The translations under genes were made by a program, and so were the position numbers. DNA of 64,000 nt, taken from Tepidanaerobacter syntrophicus (GTDB taxonomy: Bacteria; Bacillota; Thermosediminibacteria; Thermosediminibacterales; Tepidanaerobacteraceae). The stretch covers positions 124,001 through 188,000 of the forward strand of contig NZ_DF977000.1 in assembly GCF_001485475.2 (NCBI RefSeq), read 5' to 3'. The notes under the pieces were generated by a model. The model made no database searches and was not told where the DNA came from. It worked only from the letters and a program-made list of their open reading frames with translations. Below are positions 1 to 10,326 of the stretch, in pieces. Within the stretch, counting starts at the first letter, position 1; every line of letters begins with the position of its first letter.

Positions 1-1030
1 CGATTTTAATGTAATTTAATATCTTTTTTAGCTGAGCTTCGTTTATCTGAGAGCCCATAACAGTATCTTCTTCCCAAGGAAGGCCCACTTTTATTTTTTT
101 GAAAGCATCTACACATTCGGCAAGGAATTTATCATATATGTCTTCATGAACAAATACTCTTGAGCCGGCGCAGCAAACCTGGCCTTGGTTGAACAATATT
201 CCAAGCTGCACACCTTCGATAGCTTTTTCCCACGGGCAATCAGGAAAATAAATATTTGCGGACTTTCCGCCGAGCTCTAATGTCGAAGGTATAAGCTTTT
301 TAGCTGCGGCCTCAGCTATACTGTATCCTACTTCGGTCGAACCCGTAAAAGCAAGTTTTCTAAATCCCGGATGTTCCAATATGTAGTTTCCTGTAGTAGA
401 GCCGCTGCCGGTTACGATATTTACAACTCCCGGAGGAAGCACATCATTGATTAATTTGCCAAGTTCCAAGATGCTAAGCGGTGTAGAAGAAGATGGTTTA
501 ATGACAACTGTGCATCCTGCAGCAAGTGCAGGCGCAAGTTTCCATGCAGCCATAAGCAGAGGGAAATTCCATGGTATTATTTGCCCAACAACTCCGATAG
601 GTTCTTTTAAAATGATACTCATGGTATCCTTGTCAATCATCGCGGCTTTTCCTTCTTCGGCTCTTATCGCTCCTGCAAAATACCGAAAATGATCGGAGCT
701 CAAAGGAACATCAATATTTCTTGTTTCGCGAATAGGTTTGCCATTATCTAGAGTCTCGACCATGGCAAGTTTTTCGGCATTTTCATCAATTAAATCAGCT
801 ATTTTAAGTAGTATATTTGCTTTATTCTGTGCGCTGGTATCTTTCCATGTTTCAAAAGCCTTCCATGCAGCATTTACAGCTTCGTCCACATCCTCTTTGC
901 CGGCATTGGCGCAAGTTGCCAAAAGTTCGCCATTTGCCGGACAATAAGTCTCAAATGTTTTCCCGTCTTTTGCCTCCACCCATCTACCGCCAATTAGTAA
1001 TTGATACTTTTTGTCAATGGGTTTATCCAA
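1..1030 (-). CDS. NAD(P)-dependent aldehyde dehydrogenase, C-terminal part outside window
   Basis: The reverse strand encodes about 343 residues of an aldehyde dehydrogenase, which oxidises an aldehyde to the acid in the cytoplasm. The Rossmann and catalytic parts are visible: IIPWNFP, KPSSSTPLS, FTGSTEVG, the general-base Glu in LELGGKS (near residue 252) and the nucleophile Cys in FNQGQVCCAGSR (near residue 286). The start is TTG at 1030, preceded by AAAGGAGACGA; no better ATG exists, so this reading uses a non-ATG start. The gene continues beyond base 1; the family is usually about 490 residues. Substrate is not identifiable, and no co-transcribed partner is visible on the upstream side. 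Confidence 0.93.
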   Translation of the reverse strand, partial: MDKPIDKKYQLLIGGRWVEAKDGKTFETYCPANGELLATCANAGKEDVDEAVNAAWKAFETWKDTSAQNKANILLKIADLIDENAEKLAMVETLDNGKPIRETRNIDVPLSSDHFRYFAGAIRAEEGKAAMIDKDTMSIILKEPIGVVGQIIPWNFPLLMAAWKLAPALAAGCTVVIKPSSSTPLSILELGKLINDVLPPGVVNIVTGSGSTTGNYILEHPGFRKLAFTGSTEVGYSIAEAAAKKLIPSTLELGGKSANIYFPDCPWEKAIEGVQLGILFNQGQVCCAGSRVFVHEDIYDKFLAECVDAFKKIKVGLPWEEDTVMGSQINEAQLKKILNYIKI

Positions 1031-1387
1031 GGAAATCGTCTCCTTTAATTTTTATTTAGGCATACGCCTAGGAAAAAATGATTTTGTGACAACATAAAAT
1101 TTTGAAAAAATTAGGGAGGTGTTTGCGAGATATTTTAGGAATTCGCTGATGGGATAATTTTATCTGACTTTATTATCTTCTTTGAATATATTATCATATT
1201 ATTATCTTTTTATCAATCATGAGTGTTTACTCAATTTGATATTTTCATTTATTATGCTGCCGCATACTTTTGTCATTTTGAGTGCGGAGAGGATTCTATT
1301 CTTTGAAGATCCTTCACTACGTTTAAGATGGCAAAGCTGTATTATAAAAACCTTCCGCAGAAAACACGGAAGGTTTTTTAAACTTGC
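1031..1387. other. Intergenic region with short palindrome and terminator
   Basis: This 357-base AT-rich gap separates the aldehyde dehydrogenase from the aldolase gene. A palindrome TAGGC-ATAC-GCCTA at 1057-1070, about 27 bases upstream of the dehydrogenase start, could be an operator. A bidirectional terminator lies at 1346-1380. I saw no convincing promoter and no conserved short ORF; the 139-codon plus-strand reading frame starting here runs antisense into the aldolase gene and is not a gene. Confidence 0.5.
1346..1380. terminator. Bidirectional intrinsic terminator
   Basis: Arms AAAAACCTTCCG (1346-1357) and CGGAAGGTTTTT (1367-1378) form a perfect 12-bp stem with T-runs on both sides. 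It ends leftward transcription of the aldolase gene. Confidence 0.85.
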
Positions 1388-2068
1388 CTATATTAAATCA
1401 GAAACAATCTTGCCTTTTCCATATACTTCTTCCCAGTCTTTTTCAAACTTTCTTATAGCAGAGTCAGTCAGCGGATGCTCTAAAAGTTTTTCAAACAGTT
1501 CAGGCGGAACAGTTACAGCATGTGTTCCTACTTGGCTTGCTTTATGGATTTGTTCTAAATTTTTAAAGCTTGCAGCAACTACTTTGGTTTTCAAATTGTA
1601 AATCTTGAATTCTTTAATGATTTCGGAAACTACTTCTACCCCATCGCCTATTATATTATCAAGACGATTTACATAGGGCGCTACAAAGTCTGCCCCTGCT
1701 CTTGCCGCAATTAATGCCTGCTGAGGCGTAAATACTGCCGTAGCAGTAGTCTTTATGCCTTTTTGACTTAGTATCTGAATTGCTTTTATCCCATAAGGGC
1801 TTACAGGGATTTTTACATATAGGTTTTCGCCCAGGAATTTGTTTAAAATCTCTCCTTCTTTCACTATATCTTCTGCGCTTTTGCCTAGTGTCTGGACATG
1901 AATCATTTTATCCGGTCCTAAGATTTCCTTTAACTGTGTAAAAAGCTGCCTAAAATCCATTTTTTCTTTTGACACAAGCGTCGGATTCGTAGTTACTCCG
2001 TCGATAGGATAAATATTGCAGAGCCTTTTTATTTCTTTGACATTTGCAGTATCTAATAAATACAGCAT
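1388..2068 (-). CDS. fsa: Transaldolase-like fructose-6-phosphate aldolase
   Basis: A 226-residue member of the small transaldolase/FSA family, the length typical of this subgroup. It is a class I TIM-barrel aldolase: the Schiff-base lysine is K86 in LYVKIPVSP, and the family pattern DTANVKEI near the N-terminus and GVTTNPTLVSKE (residues 24-35) are clear. Members either cleave or form fructose 6-phosphate from dihydroxyacetone and glyceraldehyde 3-phosphate, or act as transaldolase in the pentose phosphate pathway; the sequence alone does not settle which. It stands alone between a terminator and the NhaC gene, on the same strand. Confidence 0.88.
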   Translation of the reverse strand: MLYLLDTANVKEIKRLCNIYPIDGVTTNPTLVSKEKMDFRQLFTQLKEILGPDKMIHVQTLGKSAEDIVKEGEILNKFLGENLYVKIPVSPYGIKAIQILSQKGIKTTATAVFTPQQALIAARAGADFVAPYVNRLDNIIGDGVEVVSEIIKEFKIYNLKTKVVAASFKNLEQIHKASQVGTHAVTVPPELFEKLLEHPLTDSAIRKFEKDWEEVYGKGKIVSDLI

Positions 2069-2141
2069 GCTATCTCTCCCTGTTAGAATAATTTATATGT
2101 TGTATTTCTCTGCTTAATCCTATCACAAACTTTTTCAGCTT

Positions 2142-3596
2142 TCAATTTTTTATAGGTTGTTTGACCCTCTCTCCATCTTTTCCCTCAAATTCTCTGCCCC
2201 AGCCTGAGATGCAGGCAAATAGCGTCACAAACCAGACTGCCCAACTGTAAAAAACGGTGAAAAATAAGGAAGATGGATCTAGGGGTTGCACAAAAGGATA
2301 TGTGGAAGACACCGATTTCATGGTGCCTAGCAATAGCAAAACACATCCGCCATAGGGCACAAAGAACGGAAAGGAGCAAACTGCTGTGCTTAAGATATCA
2401 GCACGTCTGTAAGGATGCAAATCGTTTTTTCGTCCTATGGCATTTACAAAGGGAGATACGCATATATTTGCTATGGTATTTATGGCAGCGATAAGTATTC
2501 CGAAAATCGTTGACAATAAAAATATGGCAATATCTGCATCTCTTGGAGTTTTGATTACTTTTTCATTGAGCCAGTTTACAGTTGTTTCCATACAACCGCT
2601 TTTAACCAGCAAATTACCCATTGATACAACTACCATCAAAAGTATGGAAACTGTCGTCATGCCTGCAACACCATCAGGGATTGCTCCTACAACTGCGCCA
2701 TCTTTAATCACGGCAAGGTCCGCTACGCTAAATAGTCCGGCTGCAAGACCGATTATTATGGCAAGGATTGTCCCTGTGCTAAGTGTTGCAAAGATACTGT
2801 TTCCTTTTACAGCCATCCAAATTACCACAGCAGTTGGGATGAGGAGAAGAAGACCCATTGGATTTTGGTATTCGGTAAGTATTTTTGCTGCGCTTTCTGT
2901 ATTTGTCGAAGCCGCGCTTCCTCCAAAAAACCAAAACAGCACCGCTGCAATAATTCCGGCAACTATTACATACTTAAAACGGCTTTTGACTACTCCACCT
3001 ATCTCCGCGGTTCCTTCTTTATATTTATATGTTTGACTGGTTGCAGATATTATGGTGGTATCCGAAACCGGAGCCAGATTGTCTCCAAAGGCTGCACCGC
3101 TTAATATAGCTCCTCCCAGCACTGCAGGATTTGAGCCCAAAAGAAGTCCTGCGGGGTAAAGTATAAAACCCATTGTGGCAATGGTGCCGAAACCTGTACC
3201 GGTTGCTACCGCAAAAATAGCAGAAAATATAAATGCTGCTACTGTGAAGGCTGCGCCTTTTACTCCTAGTTTACAGCTCAGCCATACCAATCCTTCTACT
3301 AATTTGCCGCTTTTTAATATGCTTCCGTATATACCAACAACCAACCATATAAGGACTGCGGTCATACCCACATCAGAACCCAATCCTTCTATGATAACAT
3401 TCCAATACTCTTCTTTGTTTTCGCAAAAAAACATGCCGATAATAAGCCCGATTATTCCTGATGCTATCATCATATTAAGGTCTGCTGCTTTCATGAAAGA
3501 AAGGGAAATGGTGATTATGATGAATATGATAAATGGCACTAGGGCCGCAAATTGGTTAGGTCTAAAGGATAATATTTTAGTGTCTTTTTTGTCCAT
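2142..3596 (-). CDS. nhaC: NhaC-family Na+/H+ antiporter
   Basis: A 484-residue integral membrane protein with roughly eleven to twelve hydrophobic segments. Family blocks include FSAIFAVATGTGFGTIATMG, GAAFGDNLAPVSDTTIISAT and the late segment AAINTIANICVSPF. The GDN-LAPVSDTTI block is characteristic of NhaC/ArsB-like ion transporters. The likely role is proton- or sodium-coupled exchange, possibly of an organic acid or amino acid, as many NhaC paralogues are not true Na+/H+ antiporters. It lies just downstream of the cysteine desulfidase-like gene on the same strand (about 100 bases apart), so it may move a substrate or product of that enzyme; this is inference. Confidence 0.85.
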   Translation of the reverse strand: MDKKDTKILSFRPNQFAALVPFIIFIIITISLSFMKAADLNMMIASGIIGLIIGMFFCENKEEYWNVIIEGLGSDVGMTAVLIWLVVGIYGSILKSGKLVEGLVWLSCKLGVKGAAFTVAAFIFSAIFAVATGTGFGTIATMGFILYPAGLLLGSNPAVLGGAILSGAAFGDNLAPVSDTTIISATSQTYKYKEGTAEIGGVVKSRFKYVIVAGIIAAVLFWFFGGSAASTNTESAAKILTEYQNPMGLLLLIPTAVVIWMAVKGNSIFATLSTGTILAIIIGLAAGLFSVADLAVIKDGAVVGAIPDGVAGMTTVSILLMVVVSMGNLLVKSGCMETTVNWLNEKVIKTPRDADIAIFLLSTIFGILIAAINTIANICVSPFVNAIGRKNDLHPYRRADILSTAVCSFPFFVPYGGCVLLLLGTMKSVSSTYPFVQPLDPSSLFFTVFYSWAVWFVTLFACISGWGREFEGKDGERVKQPIKN

Positions 3597-3700
3597 TATG
3601 AAGCCTCCTGATGTATTGTTTTTAATGAAGCTTTATATTAAAATGAACTTACGGTTTATTTTTCATCGCAATTTCTTTTTGTGAAGCTGCGATTTTTTAT

Positions 3701-4990
3701 TTAATCGCATCTATTTATCATAATGTCCAAAATAACATCGTTTGTCTTTATCATTCCGGGTGATGCTATTTTCCCAATGTTCTGCATGGTTTCTTCCACT
3801 GTATTTCCTACGATACCGCTGTCTTTGGGTATATGAATATTTTTCAATGCCAAAAGTGCTGAAAGTATGGCGGTGCTTGCAGCCGTTACAGCCTTCATTG
3901 AACAGCCAAAGTTGCCGCCATCGCAGATTATTCCTGTGATATCCGCTGCCATGTTATTTATTGTAAAACCTATCTGTTCATTATTCCCACCTAAAAGGCA
4001 GCATATGCCTGCACTTGATCCTGTGCCTGCCGCAATAGCACAGCCACAAAAAGCCGACAGCCTTCCGGCAAAGGTTTTTATGTACATTGTAACAAGATAG
4101 CTTAAAAGTATTGATCTTACAAGTTTTTCCTCCGGTATTTCTTTTTTATCGGCTATTGCTATGAGAGGCAGTGTTGCTACAAGACCATGGTCACCGCTTC
4201 CGCATATGGACATAGCAGGTTTTGAAACTCCTCCCATTCGGGCATCAACTGCATATCCTGTATATGCCATTGCATAAGTTAATATATCTTCCTTCAGCCA
4301 TCCTTCTTCTATAAGGTCCGATATACCCCTTCCTACTTTCATGCCTTGACCCTGTTTGCCCTCTTTGGCAAGTTCATCATTGACCCTGACTGCTTCTAAT
4401 ATAAAATTTATGTCTTCATATGGTGTGTGCTCTGCTATATCTATCAAGTCTTTAAGTACAAGCTTTGATATATCAAAAGCCTTGTCTTTTGAAGTTTCGC
4501 TTTCCGCATCTTTTTTAAAGATTTCTTTTCCGTCTTTTTCTATTAAAACTATATTTGTATGTTTATCTTTTATGACAGCTCTACCTGTGCCCTTATCAGT
4601 TTCCACTATTGCATCTATAAAAATATCAGATGCACCTCGTTTTACATTTATCTCGATTTTTCCTTCTTTAATCATCTCCTTTGCCTTTGACACATCATCT
4701 TCTGTTACGTCTTCTAGTACCCTTAAACCTAAATTCGGCTTTCCGGCTATTACCCCAAGTGCTGCCGCCATCTCATTTCCTTTTTCAGAAGTTCCCGGTA
4801 TGGCACATGAAAACCCGTTCTTGAAAACCCCTTCATCCATCAGAACTGCAACCTTCTTTACCTCACCTCCAACTACTTCATAAGCCTTAGCCGTAGAAAG
4901 CGCGATAGCGGCCGGCTCTGTAACCCCCAAAGCTGGAACCATCTCCTCCTTCACTTGTTCTATAGCCTTTTGATAAAGTTCATTTGACAT
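3701..4990 (-). CDS. cyuA: L-cysteine desulfidase / UPF0597 (CyuA-like) serine dehydratase-fold protein
   Basis: The 429-residue protein matches the UPF0597/YhaM (CyuA) family, whose characterised members break L-cysteine into pyruvate, ammonia and sulfide with an Fe-S cluster. The N-terminal ALGVTEPAAIALSTAKA block, the motif ICGSGDHGLVATLPL and the cysteine-rich stretches SAFCGCAIAAGTG, AGICCLLGG and ICDGGNFGCSMKA are those expected for cluster and substrate binding. An upstream in-frame ATG at 5023 exists, but the ATG at 4990 follows AAGGAGGTATTCGT, so I take 4990. The divergent XRE gene at 5217 is a candidate regulator. Confidence 0.85.
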   Translation of the reverse strand: MSNELYQKAIEQVKEEMVPALGVTEPAAIALSTAKAYEVVGGEVKKVAVLMDEGVFKNGFSCAIPGTSEKGNEMAAALGVIAGKPNLGLRVLEDVTEDDVSKAKEMIKEGKIEINVKRGASDIFIDAIVETDKGTGRAVIKDKHTNIVLIEKDGKEIFKKDAESETSKDKAFDISKLVLKDLIDIAEHTPYEDINFILEAVRVNDELAKEGKQGQGMKVGRGISDLIEEGWLKEDILTYAMAYTGYAVDARMGGVSKPAMSICGSGDHGLVATLPLIAIADKKEIPEEKLVRSILLSYLVTMYIKTFAGRLSAFCGCAIAAGTGSSAGICCLLGGNNEQIGFTINNMAADITGIICDGGNFGCSMKAVTAASTAILSALLALKNIHIPKDSGIVGNTVEETMQNIGKIASPGMIKTNDVILDIMINRCD

Positions 4991-5144
4991 ACGAATACCT
5001 CCTTGAAAATCTGTACAAAGCATAGAAAATAAGTCTTATCTACTATTGTAACTTTAATTATTACATATATCAACCTTTCTGTAGCTTATATTATTACATT
5101 GTGGTTATGAAACCTCTATTTTCCTCCGTTTTTCTCTTTTTTTC

Positions 5145-5173
5145 TTGTAAGTTTGCTTAGAATCACTTATAAT
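5145..5173 (+). promoter_or_regulatory. Sigma-A promoter of the XRE gene
   Basis: TTGTAA (5145-5150) and a perfect TATAAT (5168-5173) are spaced 17 bases, about 45 bases before the XRE start at 5217. Confidence 0.65.
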
Positions 5174-5216
5174 GTCTGTAAGAAGTAATAAATACGATTA
5201 CAAACGGTGATTAATA

Positions 5217-5519
5217 ATGAATATAGGGACACGTATTAAAGTTTTGCGAAATAAGAAAGGACTAACTGCTATGCAACTTGCGGAAATGGTAAGCATATCC
5301 CGTGAGCATTTAAGCGCGGTCGAAAATGGAATAAAACCAATTTCTCTTACAACCCTCCAAAAAATCTGCGATGCTTTGGGCATTACGCTCGCCGAATTTT
5401 TTATGGATGAAAACGTTAATCTACCTCCTGAATATCAAGAATTACTTGAAAATGTTAAGGTACTTTCTCCTAAACAATTAGAACTGTTAAATGAATTTTT
5501 GAAGACGTTAAGGCAATAG
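5217..5519 (+). CDS. XRE-family transcriptional regulator, single HTH
   Basis: A 100-residue DNA-binding protein. Residues 5-59 form an HTH_3 domain (GTRIKVLRNKKGLTAMQLAE, followed by the recognition-helix pattern SREHLSAVENG). A short C-terminal helix carries the phrase LSPKQLELLNEFLKTL, seen in small Firmicutes XRE regulators. It is divergent from cyuA/nhaC with a shared upstream region of about 225 bases, so it could control them, itself, or both. It has its own 17-spaced promoter and a strong terminator after it. Confidence 0.88.
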   Translation: MNIGTRIKVLRNKKGLTAMQLAEMVSISREHLSAVENGIKPISLTTLQKICDALGITLAEFFMDENVNLPPEYQELLENVKVLSPKQLELLNEFLKTLRQ

Positions 5520-5560
5520 AATTCAAATAAGTAAACTGGCTATTTCCGAAAATAAAAAAT

Positions 5561-5598
5561 AGGCATTGGTAAGCTGAATAAAAAGTTTACTAATGCCT
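5561..5598. terminator. Hairpin after XRE gene
   Basis: AGGCATTGGTAA (5561-5572) pairs with TTACTAATGCCT (5587-5598) with one wobble. No strong T-run follows, so it may be an mRNA 3' structure ahead of the main terminator. Confidence 0.5.
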
Positions 5599-5611
5599 AA
5601 TGAAAGAGATC

Positions 5612-5648
5612 AAGGAACATGTCATAAATGTATGACATGTTCCTTTTT
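5612..5648 (+). terminator. Intrinsic terminator of the XRE gene
   Basis: A perfect 14-bp stem (AAGGAACATGTCAT, 5612-5625, with its complement at 5632-5645) is followed on the plus strand by T residues. Confidence 0.85.
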
Positions 5649-5661
5649 AAATTTGTGCGCT

Positions 5662-6105
5662 TTATGAATTGAATTTATTTATGCTTTTGATATGAAGAAC
5701 ACTTAACTGCTTAAAACTGTTCTCATATATATCGAAAAATTGCGTTATCTCTCTTCCCTGTCTGCGGATTTCCTCATCATTATCAGCAGATAATTGCCAT
5801 CCATAAGTTTTGTATGCTTCCCAGTTTTTCTTACTGACTGGTTTCAAGTTAAATTCTTTTTGAATTGCTTTAAATCCTTCTTCATAATCAATAAGGGCTT
5901 GTTTAAAAGCTTTGTCGGTATCTTTAAAAACCGGCATTTTATCCTTATTAGACCCTATGGCATAAGCCTCATTACTGCTTTTTGCAAAATCGCCTCCGAG
6001 TTTACTTGTATCATATTCGCCTACTACTTCGCTGTTAGGATTTGCACAGGCGATTAATAAAAACATCGCGCACAAAGTGATTGCAAGGATATAATATTTT
6101 TTCAT
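5662..6105 (-). CDS. Small lipoprotein of unknown function
   Basis: A 147-residue protein with a lipoprotein signal: basic MKKYY, hydrophobic core and lipobox LLIAC (Cys at about residue 20). The mature part is hydrophilic and helical, with no family I recognise (KSSNEAYAIGSNKDK, FKAIQKEFNLKPVSKKNWEAYK). It is expected to be anchored on the outside of the cytoplasmic membrane. It lies at the leader-distal end of array 1 and points away from it; the array transcript runs towards this gene, and I see no terminator between them, so read-through is possible. Nothing links it functionally to CRISPR. Confidence 0.7.
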   Translation of the reverse strand: MKKYYILAITLCAMFLLIACANPNSEVVGEYDTSKLGGDFAKSSNEAYAIGSNKDKMPVFKDTDKAFKQALIDYEEGFKAIQKEFNLKPVSKKNWEAYKTYGWQLSADNDEEIRRQGREITQFFDIYENSFKQLSVLHIKSINKFNS

Positions 6106-6169
6106 GTTTTACCTCCATGGTTTTAAATGCTGTTGTGCCTCTGATGCAAAAGTTATAGAGTTATGAGAA

Positions 6170-9100
6170 GTTTCAATTCCTTATAGGTAGGCTATAAACG
6201 TCTCAACGACGAGGAAAAACCGGATTTACCGGTCATGTTTCAATTCCTTATAGGTAGGCTATAAACGTATCCGTAAAAACGAAGAAGAAGCAAAACAACT
6301 TATAAGTTTCAATTCCTTATAGGTAGGCTATAAACAAATATACATTGCTTTGTATTCTCAGTAACTCTATCTCTGTTTCAATTCCTTATAGGTAGGCTAT
6401 AAACAGTGGCTCAAAGCGCAACAGAGCCGTCCGCATGACCGTGTTTCAATTCCTTATAGGTAGGCTATAAACTTAATAAAAATCTTTCTGTAATTCTTGA
6501 GAATTGCAAGTTTCAATTCCTTATAGGTAGGCTATAAACATGAATACTTAAATTACCTAAAAGTCAACGGCAGGTCGTTTCAATTCCTTATAGGTAGGCT
6601 ATAAACGAAGCGGCCTTATTAATAGTATCCGGGCTATCTTTGTTTCAATTCCTTATAGGTAGGCTATAAACTTTCACTATGTCTTATTTCCTCGATCCAT
6701 TCTTTAGTTTCAATTCCTTATAGGTAGGCTATAAACCTTTGTGGTCTTTGTTCTTTATGCCCTGCAAATACGTTTCAATTCCTTATAGGTAGGCTATAAA
6801 CCAAAAACGCAACAAACGAAGATTTAATGGAAGCACTGTTTCAATTCCTTATAGGTAGGCTATAAACCGTTGACCCTGGTACTCCGGGTACGCTCAAATA
6901 TGAGTTTCAATTCCTTATAGGTAGGCTATAAACCTCATGCTGCACTAGTGGCAGAAGCAGGACCAGAAGCAAGTTTCAATTCCTTATAGGTAGGCTATAA
7001 ACCTTCGCCATGGCCTGTTGCTGATTTGCCTCCGATAGTTTCAATTCCTTATAGGTAGGCTATAAACTCTTTAAGGTCCGAGACTTCGCTTGCTCTGGGT
7101 CCTGCATGTTTCAATTCCTTATAGGTAGGCTATAAACTTCATTTATCTTATCTAAATGTTCGGATTCTTGGTTTAGTTTCAATTCCTTATAGGTAGGCTA
7201 TAAACTGCATTTTTGGCTGAATCAGCGAAAGCATCAAAATCGTTTCAATTCCTTATAGGTAGGCTATAAACAATGCATCGAAATCTTCCGGTTGGTCTTG
7301 TATATTCCTGTTTCAATTCCTTATAGGTAGGCTATAAACTTTTTATGACAGTGGCGGAGGAACTTCTTTTATTACGGGTTTCAATTCCTTATAGGTAGGC
7401 TATAAACGCGGATTCGAGATTCGCTATCTTTACACCTTTGCCCGGTTTCAATTCCTTATAGGTAGGCTATAAACACTGAAAGCTTCGGAGAAATATATTC
7501 TGAAAGGGCGTTGTTTCAATTCCTTATAGGTAGGCTATAAACGCAAAAAATGAAAAAAACAGTTAATTTATATAAATGTTTCAATTCCTTATAGGTAGGC
7601 TATAAACTACTGATGATTGAAAAGAAATGGGAAATTGACGAAAGTTTCAATTCCTTATAGGTAGGCTATAAACTATCGTCTTTTAAAGCATTGGGATGCT
7701 CTCTAAAAAAGTTTCAATTCCTTATAGGTAGGCTATAAACAAATTAGTTGACTTTACTTTTTTCTTTCTTTCTAATGTTTCAATTCCTTATAGGTAGGCT
7801 ATAAACTTAGCCCCCTTTATCTTCCTTAGTTCCTTTTTATCGAGTTTCAATTCCTTATAGGTAGGCTATAAACGCTTCGGCTTGTTCAGGAACTGCAAAT
7901 TATTGTATTGTTTCAATTCCTTATAGGTAGGCTATAAACTATCTTTTTGACTCCTAGATAACCTATCTAATTTAGTTTCAATTCCTTATAGGTAGGCTAT
8001 AAACAAATATCCTTCTTCGTTCCTGTTCGTGTCTGCTGAATCGTTTCAATTCCTTATAGGTAGGCTATAAACTGGATAAAGGCTTCCAAGATGTCGGCCA
8101 GGTCAGTGTTTCAATTCCTTATAGGTAGGCTATAAACATAGAAGAATAAACCCTTACGCCGTGGAACATTCCGAGTTTCAATTCCTTATAGGTAGGCTAT
8201 AAACAACTTTGGACGTGAAATTCATGTCCGCCGCCTGGTAGTTTCAATTCCTTATAGGTAGGCTATAAACGTTAAGAAATATTTTTACTCAATAGACCAT
8301 GACATTCTAGTTTCAATTCCTTATAGGTAGGCTATAAACTTGTAGCCTAATACCTGATGCTGAAACGGCGTTGCCTGTTTCAATTCCTTATAGGTAGGCT
8401 ATAAACTTGACATATCTATATCTCCATGGATGCACTCATATCGTTTCAATTCCTTATAGGTAGGCTATAAACAAATGTTCTTGTGTTAATTCTCCGTTGC
8501 TACCGCAAGTTTCAATTCCTTATAGGTAGGCTATAAACGACCTAAAGTTCAAAAGAGACCTCGCAGAAGTAACATAGTTTCAATTCCTTATAGGTAGGCT
8601 ATAAACTAATTGATGACCTTATTAAAAATGCTGAGGAAGCCTAGTTTCAATTCCTTATAGGTAGGCTATAAACGTAATTTGTATCGGCTCGTCGAAACCG
8701 GGGAGTTTGTTTCAATTCCTTATAGGTAGGCTATAAACGGTCATAACGGCCGCTTTTTTACTTAAATTTTTTAGTTTCAATTCCTTATAGGTAGGCTATA
8801 AACCTTGTAACTTGGCGAAACGCAATGGGAAGGTTATAGAGTTTCAATTCCTTATAGGTAGGCTATAAACAAATGCTAAGGAGGTGAAGCGGTTGAACAA
8901 TCGTTGTTTCAATTCCTTATAGGTAGGCTATAAACAGTATAGAAAACAATTCATTTGCAATGTAAAAATAAAGTTTCAATTCCTTATAGGTAGGCTATAA
9001 ACGAATATTGCGGATTTATATGTATTTTCCATGAAAACGCGTTTCAATTCCTTATAGGTAGGCTATAAACGTGATTAAAATTAAAATCTACGTTTTTGCC

Positions 9101-10059
9101 GGGAAAGTGTTTCAATTCCTTATAGGTAGGCTATAAACATAAAAATCCCTTGCAAAACGCAAAGACATATGCTAGTTTCAATTCCTTATAGGTAGGCTAT
9201 AAACCGAAGGGTGGCAAGGCAAAATATCTGGAAGACCCCTTGTTTCAATTCCTTATAGGTAGGCTATAAACCGAGAATTGCAAATGAAATATTAGAAGCA
9301 ATTGCGTTTCAATTCCTTATAGGTAGGCTATAAACCTTTTCCGGCTGCCATGTGCCATCCGGGTATCCGTTTAGTTTCAATTCCTTATAGGTAGGCTATA
9401 AACTTGTTCATTCTTGAGGTAGAGGCTGAAGATAGCCGGTTTCAATTCCTTATAGGTAGGCTATAAACGTAAACCAATCTCTCCAGCGTTTTCTAAAATT
9501 GAGAGTTTCAATTCCTTATAGGTAGGCTATAAACGACGACATACAGGCAAGCCTAGCAAGACAAAAATGTTTCAATTCCTTATAGGTAGGCTATAAACAG
9601 TGCCGAGAAAGGGTAAGCATCCAGATTGCCCATGTTTCAATTCCTTATAGGTAGGCTATAAACGCAAAATCACGATTTTGGTATCGTGCCTGGAACTGGA
9701 AGGTTTCAATTCCTTATAGGTAGGCTATAAACTATTTTTCCCCTGAGTGGCATATTTGCCAGCAGGTGTTTCAATTCCTTATAGGTAGGCTATAAACAAC
9801 TCCAAGTTTTCTACCTCCTTTCCAGCTTGTCAAGTTTCAATTCCTTATAGGTAGGCTATAAACATTAACAAAACCTTTGGGTGCTGTCGATTTGTATTGT
9901 TTCAATTCCTTATAGGTAGGCTATAAACGTGGCTGGCCTAAAGAAGTGGCTTGCCGTGGGATAGTTTCAATTCCTTATAGGTAGGCTATAAACGTGAACA
10001 AGCATTAGAACCTGCAATAGAGAAGCACTGTTTCAATTCCTTATAGGTAGGCTATAAAC
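6170..10059 (-). CRISPR. CRISPR array 1: 59 repeats, 58 spacers
   Basis: I count 59 copies of a 30-bp repeat that on the plus strand begins GTTTCAATTCC and ends GGCTATAAAC, at an average period of 66.6 bases (spacers mostly 35-39). Copies appear identical. The array is transcribed leftwards: the conserved leader is on the right, and in that orientation the repeat ends in ATTGAAAC, the usual 8-base crRNA 5' handle of type I-B and type III systems. First and last repeats start at 6170 and 10030. Several spacers look like phage gene starts, for example one near 8871 with AAGGAGGTGAAG before a TTG. crRNAs are probably shared by the I-B and Csx11-type complexes. Confidence 0.98.
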
Positions 10060-10237
10060 CCGTAAATTAGGGTAAAAAATAAAGAAAATGCGAGAAAAAT
10101 AATTTCTGTAATTTTCTATACATAACTTCTACATAGAATCAAAAAATCCTTCTTTTCCATATCAATTCTTTATTTGATGGCAATTTTTGTTTGTCGTCGA
10201 TCTCCGGGGGTTTTTGCGCTATTGGGGATCGACGACA
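10060..10237 (-). promoter_or_regulatory. Leader of CRISPR array 1
   Basis: This AT-rich stretch is about 90% identical by eye to the sequence right of array 2. It holds a leftward promoter, TTGATT (10137-10142) and TATAGA (10115-10120) at 16-base spacing, conserved in both leaders. The far end is an inverted repeat, TGTCGTCGATCTCC (10192-10205) against 10224-10237. Transcription should start about 50 bases before the first repeat. Confidence 0.85.
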
Positions 10238-10326
10238 TTAGAAAACTTTATATGTAAAATGAGATAATTGCATGATTAACTTGTAATATATAATAATTAA
10301 GAAGGCATTAACTAATAATGCTGAAC

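Noticed and set aside
1182-1601. 139-codon plus-strand reading frame
   Set aside because: It begins in AT-rich intergenic sequence, crosses a terminator and runs antisense into the clear aldolase gene; no ribosome binding site and no family resemblance.
2437-3036. 199-codon plus-strand reading frame opposite nhaC
   Set aside because: A shadow of a hydrophobic gene on the other strand; the minus frame has an unmistakable NhaC protein.
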